Part shown: positions 57,807 to 64,000 of the stretch, piece after piece
How positions within the stretch are numbered: the stretch's first letter is position 1
Layout: each line of letters starts with the position of its first letter
From: Chloroherpeton thalassium ATCC 35110
Lineage (GTDB): Bacteria > Bacteroidota > Chlorobiia > Chlorobiales > Chloroherpetonaceae
Length of the DNA: 64,000 nt
NCBI RefSeq assembly: GCF_000020525.1
Contig: NC_011026.1
Location: 2,710,001 to 2,774,000 of the forward strand
Direction of reading: 5' to 3'
The notes under the pieces: generated by a model
Told to the model about the DNA's origin: nothing
The model's database searches: none
What the model saw: the letters and a program-made list of their open reading frames with translations, nothing else
Position numbers and translations under genes: made by a program

Positions 57807-58052
57807 ATGGAGAACTCACAACGGGTAAACGAATTAGCCGATACGTTCAAAAATGGCATTATGTTAGTGCCATCTATCGGTATTCCGTACCTTTTCGGGC
57901 TTACCGCTTATAAAGTGGGAATCGTTTTGTATGAGGCAGCCAGCAACGGGATTCAATCCATATCACTTACGCCGCAAAGAAAAGTTGCCCCGAAAGCGCC
58001 ACCAATTGAGCACAAAGTGACCATACACGCATCAACAGAAAAGAAATCATAG
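57807..58052 (+). CDS. Small protein with NGIxLxPSIGIPYLFG motif, chlorosome-envelope-like (CsmC/CsmD-type candidate)
   Basis: 81 residues. Residues about 15-31 read KNGIMLVPSIGIPYLFG, followed by TAYKVG, then an Ala-rich helix and a basic, Pro-rich tail. The protein at 59937-60152 shares MEN, NGIxLxPSIGIPYLFG and TAxKVG, so the two are paralogues. The pattern is like that of small chlorosome envelope proteins as I remember them, but I cannot confirm the subfamily. A BChl-type radical SAM gene between the two copies supports the link. Confidence 0.6.
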   Translation: MENSQRVNELADTFKNGIMLVPSIGIPYLFGLTAYKVGIVLYEAASNGIQSISLTPQRKVAPKAPPIEHKVTIHASTEKKS

Positions 58053-58159
58053 TTTTTTATATGATGGTTAAAACGACGCCGCCAAACAAATACATCTATT
58101 GAGAATTTATTTGACGGCGTTCTTCTGTTTCTGCTAAAGTGAAAATGCTCGCTATATTA

Positions 58160-59560
58160 TTATATAAACATCTCAGGGCGCAGCCGCTTGGAGAAAAAGT
58201 GCATCGCGACATTCACAAACCAAACCCAATTCAGCGACTTTCCTTGCATCCGTTTGTAAATTGACCTCCAAGAATAAACTTCCTGTTGAATCTTGATAAA
58301 GTTTTTTATTAGCTCTTCGCTTGAAAGAATTTTCGGTTCATAAACCGAATGGTAGGTGTCGTATTTTTCCCAGTCGGTGTGGCGCAAGCGCGGGCGCATT
58401 TCATCGTACCAAGGCGTTCCGGGAAATGGTGTGGTGATCGCAAAGACCGGAAATTCGATCTTGTTTTGCATGATAAAATCATAAGTCGCTTGGAAGCTCG
58501 CCGGCTTATCGGTGTCGAAGCCAAACATAAAATAGCCCTGAATGGCGATTTTTTGCTTTTGCACGTTTTTAATGACCTCTTCGTAATGCGCGTGGAAGTT
58601 CGATCCTTTATGCACTTGCTTAATTGTGTCGGGGTCGAGCGACTCAAAGCCGATGCTGAACATGTCGCAGCCGGAAGCGCTTGCCAGTTCGGGCACGCCC
58701 GGGCGCTCCAGAAAGTTCATGGAAATATTCGCGTTCCAAGTGACGCCCATGCCGGTCATGGCGTCCATGAGTTCGTTGAAGAAGTTCGGCTTAAAACAAA
58801 TATTATCGTCCATGAACGAAAAGCTGACCTTTTCTTTTCCGAGCCGATTTTGGTGATACTTAATTTCCTCAATCACATAATCGACCTCACGCATCCGAAA
58901 ATTCTTGCCATAAATTGTAGGCGTGGTGCAAAAGCTGCAACCAACGGGGCAACCCTTTGTGGCCAGTATTGGCACAAGGTTGCTGTATTTTTTGTAGTTT
59001 GGTGAGCTTTCCGCAAATTTAAAATTTGCCTGGCGCATTTTTGTCATGGACTTCAGCTCACCGGACTTATACATCGGCTTCATTTTGTCATTCAAAATGT
59101 CGCGTGCAAGCTCCTCCCAAATGGATTCTATTTCGCCATAAACGACCGTTGTGCAATGCGCTTTTGCTTCTTCCGGCATCATGGTTGGGTGCACGCCGCC
59201 TAAAATAACTTTCACGCCTTGCGATACAGCCTTGTCGCCAATTTGATAGGCTTTGGTCACGTTCAAGGTTCTGGCGGTGATAGCAAGCACATCATATCGC
59301 GATAAATCCGCAGGCAACTCGTCGCCGATTCGTTCATCAATAAAATCCACATCAAACATTGTACTCGCCACGGAGGCAACCATCATCATGTTCAGCGGAA
59401 TGCTGATATGCCCAGAATCTGTGCGAAGAGCGGTCAAGCTTTTCGGCTGAACAACTAGCCAGCGTTTTTTCCTTTTTTGTTTTGCCGCAAGAGCTTCAAG
59501 GGATTCCTGATTGCCATTTTTAAACAGTTCTTCGGCGGGAATAGAGCCATTATTAGACAT
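58160..59560 (-). CDS. B12-binding radical SAM protein, BchE/BchQ/BchR family
   Basis: 466 residues. N-terminal cobalamin-binding domain (residues about 35-165; VKVILGGVHPTMMPEEA), then a radical SAM barrel with the cluster motif GCPVGCSFCTTPTIYG near residue 205. The C-terminus carries basic and aromatic residues typical of this family. In green sulfur bacteria, relatives are BchE (oxidative cyclase) and the BchQ/BchR methyltransferases that add methyls at C-8 and C-12 of bacteriochlorophyll c. The sequence does not tell me which, and other substrates (hopanoid or unknown) remain possible. Flanking chlorosome-like genes favour pigment synthesis. Confidence 0.75.
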   Translation of the reverse strand: MSNNGSIPAEELFKNGNQESLEALAAKQKRKKRWLVVQPKSLTALRTDSGHISIPLNMMMVASVASTMFDVDFIDERIGDELPADLSRYDVLAITARTLNVTKAYQIGDKAVSQGVKVILGGVHPTMMPEEAKAHCTTVVYGEIESIWEELARDILNDKMKPMYKSGELKSMTKMRQANFKFAESSPNYKKYSNLVPILATKGCPVGCSFCTTPTIYGKNFRMREVDYVIEEIKYHQNRLGKEKVSFSFMDDNICFKPNFFNELMDAMTGMGVTWNANISMNFLERPGVPELASASGCDMFSIGFESLDPDTIKQVHKGSNFHAHYEEVIKNVQKQKIAIQGYFMFGFDTDKPASFQATYDFIMQNKIEFPVFAITTPFPGTPWYDEMRPRLRHTDWEKYDTYHSVYEPKILSSEELIKNFIKIQQEVYSWRSIYKRMQGKSLNWVWFVNVAMHFFSKRLRPEMFI

Positions 59561-59936
59561 AACAATTACTTCCAGCTTTTATTTTCCAATTTATAGATCG
59601 ATGTGCAAAATCGTGGGAATTTAGTGGCTTTTGCTAAAAAGCTAACCTATCGATTCTTTTATTTCTTGAGCAAGACGAACCGCCCTCAAAAAACGGATTA
59701 ATATAAACATCAATTTCTTAACTTTTCAGATTGATTCAAGAAAATATTCCTATTAGCATTCGGAAATCCGAAAGCGCTTAATATACAAGTCTGTTGGTTT
59801 TATTTTCACAGAAAATTGCGCCGATCAACGCTTAGACACATTCAATTAAAATGAAACGCCGAAAAAACGTTTGGCAACAAAAAAAGCTGCCTTGATAGGC
59901 AGCTTCTTCTTTTGATTTTCGTTTTTTTATGGAAAT
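59561..59936. other. Intergenic region upstream of the radical SAM gene
   Basis: 376 AT-rich bases between two minus-strand genes. It contains a terminator for the upstream small gene (59884-59905) and a TTCGGA-AA-TCCGAA mini-palindrome at 59760-59773. No gene and no cobalamin riboswitch motif was seen. Confidence 0.5.
59884..59905 (-). terminator. Intrinsic terminator after the small chlorosome-like gene
   Basis: AAGCTGCC-TTGATA-GGCAGCTT with A-rich left flank, giving a T run on the minus strand. Confidence 0.85.
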
Positions 59937-60152
59937 TTATTCGGCTTTATTTTCAGGCTGGGCAGCAGGAATCGTTTGCCCAAATACAACATCTTTTACC
60001 TGAGTGAGTGCCGAACCGGCTGTGTCCAAAACAAATCCGCCTACTTTGATCGCGGTCGATCCAAATAGATACGGAATGCCAATGGACGGAATTAACAAAA
60101 TTCCATTCATTAAAACGCTCGGCAATTGATTGCTTTGATTTGTGTTTTCCAT
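59937..60152 (-). CDS. Small protein with NGIxLxPSIGIPYLFG motif, paralogue of 57807-58052
   Basis: 71 residues: MNGILLIPSIGIPYLFGSTAIKVG around residues 15-38, given here as motif NGILLIPSIGIPYLFG plus TAIKVG, then an amphipathic segment and an Ala/Pro-rich tail. The core matches the other copy while the tails differ. Candidate chlorosome envelope protein (CsmC/CsmD-type), with the same uncertainty. An AGGAGA-like ribosome site (complement of tctcct) lies 5 bases before the start. Confidence 0.62.
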   Translation of the reverse strand: MENTNQSNQLPSVLMNGILLIPSIGIPYLFGSTAIKVGGFVLDTAGSALTQVKDVVFGQTIPAAQPENKAE

Positions 60153-60310
60153 CTCCTGTGATTTTTAGGTGTTTGCGAAAATTGAGTTGCTTCATTTTTA
60201 TTTTTACAGTCACACGAGTGCCCATTTTAATTGTTTCATCAGCTATCTTGCATCGATTCTTCGATCTATAAAAACAACGCAAGGCTATCAATCCCAAAAC
60301 TCAGAAAACT

Positions 60311-61306
60311 GTGGATGATATAGAAAACGACGCTCACCCGTATTTTCGGGAAGAGTACATCTGCCGCATCAATCGCGCTATCGATTACATTGAAACGCAC
60401 CTTTCAGAAAAACTCTCACTTGAGACCATCGCGAAAGCCGCATTTTTTTCTCCTTTTCATTTCCATAGAATTTTTCATGGACTGGTTGGCGAAACGCTCA
60501 ATCGCTTCATCAAGCGACTACGCGTTGAAAAAGCAGCCCGAATGCTCGCGGACAATCCGAAACAAACCGTCAGCGATATTGCGCTGGACTGCGGATTTTC
60601 TACAACATCGACGCTTTCGCGGGCTTTCAAGGAAACCTTTTCCATGAGTCCAACGGCTTGGCGAAAGGCCAGCTCAGCTACTCAAAGCAAGATTTGTCAA
60701 ACATTTCGCAAGACGCATCAACCGATTGGCAGCGCTCGCAAAAATTATGTCATTCACACCTCTTATTTTGATCGTGCTTCTCATCATCAAACATGGAGGA
60801 TTGAAATGCCAAAACAAAATGAAATTCAAGTTACGGTCAAAGATATGCCAGAAATGACGGTGGCCTATGTCCGCCACATTGGCGCGTACAAAAGCAATGA
60901 AGCGCTGTTTCAGGGACTTTTTGAAAAACTTATGACTTGGGCAGGACCGAGAGGGTTGCTTCGTTTTCCCGAAACCATTTGCTTATCGGTTTATCACGAC
61001 GATCCGAACATCACGGACGAGCAAAAGCTCCGTACCAGTGTTTGTATTAGCGTTCCACCCAATACGGAAGTTGACGGCGAAGTTGGCAAAATGACAATTC
61101 CGGGCGGGAAATACGCAGTTGGCCATTTTGAAATCCAAAGCTCAGAATATGAAGCCTCCTGGAACGCCCTCTGGAGCGCGTGGCTTCCTGAAAGCGGCTA
61201 CCAACCCGATGATAGACTTTCCTATGAAATTTATTTAAATAACCCAAACACGCATCCAGAAGGCAAACATATTGTTGAAATCTGTGTTCCAGTCAGACCG
61301 CTTTAG
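60311..61306 (+). CDS. AraC-family regulator with GyrI-like effector-binding domain
   Basis: 331 residues from a GTG. The N-terminal AraC/XylS DNA-binding domain (residues about 15-118) has both helix-turn-helix motifs: LETIAKAAFFSPFHFHRIF and VSDIALDCGFSTTSTLSRAFK. The C-terminal half (residues about 175-331) is a GyrI/Rob-type ligand-binding domain: VAYVRHIGAYK, and the late GGKYAVGHFEI. This arrangement is that of Rob- and BmrR-like sensors of small hydrophobic compounds or drugs. No efflux gene adjoins it. Divergent from the small chlorosome-like gene. Confidence 0.88.
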   Translation: MDDIENDAHPYFREEYICRINRAIDYIETHLSEKLSLETIAKAAFFSPFHFHRIFHGLVGETLNRFIKRLRVEKAARMLADNPKQTVSDIALDCGFSTTSTLSRAFKETFSMSPTAWRKASSATQSKICQTFRKTHQPIGSARKNYVIHTSYFDRASHHQTWRIEMPKQNEIQVTVKDMPEMTVAYVRHIGAYKSNEALFQGLFEKLMTWAGPRGLLRFPETICLSVYHDDPNITDEQKLRTSVCISVPPNTEVDGEVGKMTIPGGKYAVGHFEIQSSEYEASWNALWSAWLPESGYQPDDRLSYEIYLNNPNTHPEGKHIVEICVPVRPL

Positions 61307-61334
61307 GCTTTTGTTTTCGGTTAGGGAAGAATAA

Positions 61335-61359
61335 AAAGGCGGCTTTTTGAGCCGCCTTT
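61335..61359. terminator. Bidirectional terminator
   Basis: AAAGGCGGCT / AGCCGCCTTT stem, between the convergent AraC-type and clpX genes. Confidence 0.88.
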
Positions 61360-61367
61360 CTTGAATT

Positions 61368-62663
61368 CTAAGCCGATTTTTTTCGTTCAGATTCGCCATA
61401 TAAATACATCGGCTCGGCTTTTTTCTCGATGCACTCTTTCGTAATAATGCAAGTTTTCACCTCATTCATGTTTGGCAAATCAAACATAATGTTGAGCATG
61501 ACTTCTTCAAGTACGGAGCGCAAGGCACGAGCGCCTGTTCCCCGCTTCACAGCTGTATCCACAACCAAATCAAGCGCATCCGTATCAAAAATGAGCTCGA
61601 CATTTTCCATCTCAAAAAGCTTCTTGTATTGCTTCGTGATGGCATTCTTTGGCTCGATCAATATATTTTTTAGCGCTTCTTTGTTGAGCGGATCGAGCGT
61701 TGCAATAAAAGGCATTCGCCCGATAAACTCTGGAATTAACCCGAATTGATATAGATCTTCCGGCGTAACCTTGCTGATCAGTTCGATGCTTTCTTTCTCA
61801 GACGCTGCCGTGATCGCCGTTCCAAATCCCATTGCATTCTGCGCTAACCGGCGAGAAATGACTTTCTCCAATCCCTCAAACGCCCCGCCACAAATGAACA
61901 GAATATTCTTGGTATTCACATTGATCAGGTGTTGCTCAGGATGCTTGCGGCCTCCTTTTGGCGGAACACCTGCAACCGTGCCTTCTAAGATCTTCAGCAG
62001 AGCCTGCTGCACACCTTCGCCTGAAACATCTCTTGTAATGGATACGTTGGCCGACTTGCGCGCAATTTTATCTATTTCATCAATATATATAATGCCTTTT
62101 TCGGCTCGCTCTAAATTATAATCCGCAGCCTGAAGCAACCGCGCTAAAATGCTTTCGACATCATCACCAACATAACCCGCTTCAGTTAGCGAAGTGGCAT
62201 CCACAATGGTAAAGGGAACATCTAAAATGTTGGCCAGAGTTTGCGCCAGCAAGGTTTTGCCTGTTCCCGTTGGCCCAATTAACAGGATATTGCTCTTTTC
62301 AATGACAACGTCATCTTCTTCCAGCAGCCATTCTTGAGATTCGATTCGCTTATAATGATTATAGACCGCAACCGCCAGCGCTTTTTTAGCACGCTCTTGA
62401 CCGACCACATACTTGTTTAGTTCGTCTCTGATTTCGGTAGGCTTGACCAACTTGGCGGTTTTGTTTGACCGACGCTTTGTGGTTATCGCGCTTAAATCAT
62501 GTTTGATAATATCCACCGCGCTTTGAATGCATCGATCACAAATAAAGGCATTTGGCCCGGCTATCATGCTATTTACTTCATCGCTCGAACGCCCGCAAAA
62601 AGAGCAATTTACCATTAATTCATCTCGACTATTACTACTGCCGGATTGTTTTCCTTTTGCCAT
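61368..62663 (-). CDS. clpX: ATP-dependent Clp protease ATP-binding subunit ClpX
   Basis: 431 residues. An N-terminal C4 zinc-binding domain ([11 protein letters not shown] and FICDRC, residues about 21-46) recognises substrates. The AAA+ core has Walker [13 protein letters not shown], the pore loop GYVGDDVE, Walker [12 protein letters not shown] and the sensor-2 arginine in [10 protein letters not shown]. The ClpP-docking IGF loop reads MGF. It unfolds tagged proteins for ClpP, including those tagged through SmpB/tmRNA. clpP is not adjacent. Confidence 0.96.
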   Translation of the reverse strand: MAKGKQSGSSNSRDELMVNCSFCGRSSDEVNSMIAGPNAFICDRCIQSAVDIIKHDLSAITTKRRSNKTAKLVKPTEIRDELNKYVVGQERAKKALAVAVYNHYKRIESQEWLLEEDDVVIEKSNILLIGPTGTGKTLLAQTLANILDVPFTIVDATSLTEAGYVGDDVESILARLLQAADYNLERAEKGIIYIDEIDKIARKSANVSITRDVSGEGVQQALLKILEGTVAGVPPKGGRKHPEQHLINVNTKNILFICGGAFEGLEKVISRRLAQNAMGFGTAITAASEKESIELISKVTPEDLYQFGLIPEFIGRMPFIATLDPLNKEALKNILIEPKNAITKQYKKLFEMENVELIFDTDALDLVVDTAVKRGTGARALRSVLEEVMLNIMFDLPNMNEVKTCIITKECIEKKAEPMYLYGESERKKSA

Positions 62664-63030
62664 TAGAACAGGGTTTAATTAAAATTCGTAAGATATCCAC
62701 AAAAAAATCATTTAGTTTTCAAGATAATTTTTTTGCGCCACTCCTCAAAATTTCAAGGCAAGTTAGCCGCTTGCCCCTTGTATTGATTAAGTAGATATAC
62801 AAACTCTCTGCATTATCCGCTATATTGTTTTAGATACATGACTGTCTTAAATTCAAACTTGAATAGCCCTTATTTCATCTGATTTTTTGACTAAATTATT
62901 TTTTAATTGTCTTTCTGAAGAGCATCAGGCTTGCAACTGCTTCAGGATGATGGCATTATTATTCCATTCTCCAAGCCGCTCTACACACTTAAAGCTTGGA
63001 AGACTTGGCTCTCAAAAGGGATATTTTTCT
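62664..63030. other. Intergenic region between divergent clpX and PAS genes
   Basis: 367 AT-rich bases carrying the promoters of clpX and the PAS sensor. Nothing else was recognised. An AAAAGGGA ribosome site for the PAS gene lies at 63014-63021. Confidence 0.5.
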
Positions 63031-64000
63031 ATGGCATTACAAGAAATTGAAAAATTACGGCGAGAAATTAACCGCTTAAACGAAGAACTTGTTCTTGCAA
63101 AATCCAGATTCGAAAGTATCGTTAAAAACAGCGCGGACGGGATTCTGGTACTGGATGATAAAGGGCACATTGTCTACGCAAACCCAGCAACCCATGCGCT
63201 TTTCGGCGTTGCACCGCAGAGCCTACTTGGCTTGGATTTTGGATATCCTGCCGTTTGTGGTGAAACCACCGAGCTTGACTTACCGCGCCACCACGGACAA
63301 CCCACCGTTGTGGAAATGCGCGTAGCCGATACCGAGTGGGAAGGCCGCCACGCAAGTATTCTTTCTCTGCACGATGTTACAGAACGGAAAAAAGTTGAAG
63401 ATGCACTTCAAAAAGAACGGGATTTTGCGGAGAGTTTGGTAGCTACAGCTCATGCAATTATTGCGGTTTTTGATTTAGATGGCAATATCATCCAAATTAA
63501 TCCTTTTGCTGAGTCACTCATTGGGTATCCTTTAGAGAACATTAAGGGTCAAAATTGGTTCAAGCTTTTTGTTCCTGAGCATGATCGGGCTGAAGGAAAA
63601 AACATTTTCCACGAGCTTACCAAAGAGAACAAAACGCAATCTCACATCAGCACCGTTATAAGCGCCAATGGAAGCCAATACGCCATTGAGTGGTATTGCA
63701 AAACACTTACCGACACACGAGGAAAAATTATCGGTGTGCTGGGTATTGGCATCGATATTTCTGAGCGACTCCAAGCGGAATTTGCGCTAAAAGCATCTGA
63801 AGAGCGATTTCGCGGATTTTTTGAAAATAGCCCGATTGGCATCTTTCAATCCAGTTTTGAAGGCAAGTTGATCCATATTAATCCCGCTTTGGCCAAAATG
63901 ATCGGTTACGATTCGGTGAAAGAGGCCATGGATCATGTAACCAATTTTGGCGCGCAGTTCTACGATAAGCTGGAAACTCGAAAAAAAATTGTAGCGATCA
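63031..64000 (+). CDS. Multi-PAS sensor protein, 3'-truncated by window edge
   Basis: 323 residues visible and the frame is open to the edge. A short N-terminal coiled coil (EIEKLRREINRLNEEL) leads into PAS 1 (about 25-125; SADGILVLDDKGHIVYANPA, then LHDVTERKKVE), PAS 2 (about 140-250; AIIAVFDLDGNIIQINPFAE, then GIGIDISERLQAE) and PAS 3 (from about 255; ENSPIGIFQSSFEGKLIHINPA). The output domain, probably a histidine kinase or GGDEF, lies outside the window. No membrane helix is seen, so it is likely cytoplasmic. Confidence 0.9.
   Translation, partial: MALQEIEKLRREINRLNEELVLAKSRFESIVKNSADGILVLDDKGHIVYANPATHALFGVAPQSLLGLDFGYPAVCGETTELDLPRHHGQPTVVEMRVADTEWEGRHASILSLHDVTERKKVEDALQKERDFAESLVATAHAIIAVFDLDGNIIQINPFAESLIGYPLENIKGQNWFKLFVPEHDRAEGKNIFHELTKENKTQSHISTVISANGSQYAIEWYCKTLTDTRGKIIGVLGIGIDISERLQAEFALKASEERFRGFFENSPIGIFQSSFEGKLIHINPALAKMIGYDSVKEAMDHVTNFGAQFYDKLETRKKIVAI

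Overview
The window looks like a chromosomal segment from a green sulfur bacterium (Chlorobiota). Moderate GC, lineage-typical secreted proteins (GWxTD, LTD/FlgD-like, Cys-Asp-rich lipoprotein) and a BchE/BchQ/BchR-type B12-radical SAM protein flanked by two small chlorosome-envelope-like proteins all fit. A Chloroherpeton-like organism is my best guess, by inference only. No tRNA, rRNA or CRISPR array was seen.

Layout. 1-9 kb: the 3' part of an outer-membrane Omp85-type protein with a kinase-like motif pair, a membrane VWA protein, a STAS-like protein, a secreted LTD protein, a GAF protein resembling free-methionine sulfoxide reductase, and an AhpC/AhpD peroxide-defence pair under a PerR-like box. 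9-18 kb: recJ, fbp, a surface-type lipoprotein, a Gdx-like SMR exporter, sucC, a TOPRIM-like protein, an Rpn-type nuclease gene and a lipoprotein gene. The last two are each broken at an A9 run. 18-26 kb: tail-specific protease, a Popeye-like cyclic-nucleotide-binding membrane protein, then an accessory block: LPP20-like protein, second Rpn nuclease, and a PEGA-repeat protein ending in two near-identical repeats of a eukaryote-like KEG/HERC2 type.

26-34 kb: arginine cluster argC-argJ-argB-argF-argR-argG, opened by tandem ARG boxes and interrupted by two families of intergenic palindromic repeats. 34-42 kb: lpxD, prs-rplY, a lone receiver protein, an Opp-type permease, a CcsA/HemX-like protein and the overlapping hemA-hemC-hemD genes. 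42-50 kb: a 7.3-kb insertion of unrelated genes separates hemD from hemB. It holds a patatin, an ISAs1-family IS with a perfect 10-bp target duplication that cut the end of a methyltransferase gene, an inositol-monophosphatase-family enzyme, a coiled-coil nuclease-like protein and a fused alpha/beta 2-oxoacid dehydrogenase E1. 50-64 kb: hemB, aroC, an LRR protein, a GWxTD protein, smpB-tyrS, pyruvoyl arginine decarboxylase, the chlorosome/BChl-like trio, an AraC-GyrI regulator, clpX and the start of a multi-PAS sensor.

The housekeeping content covers arginine synthesis, the C5 tetrapyrrole pathway, gluconeogenesis and the (probably reductive) TCA cycle, oxidative-stress defence and protein quality control (clpX, smpB, tail-specific protease). 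Accessory content is concentrated at 15-18, 21-26 and 43-48 kb.
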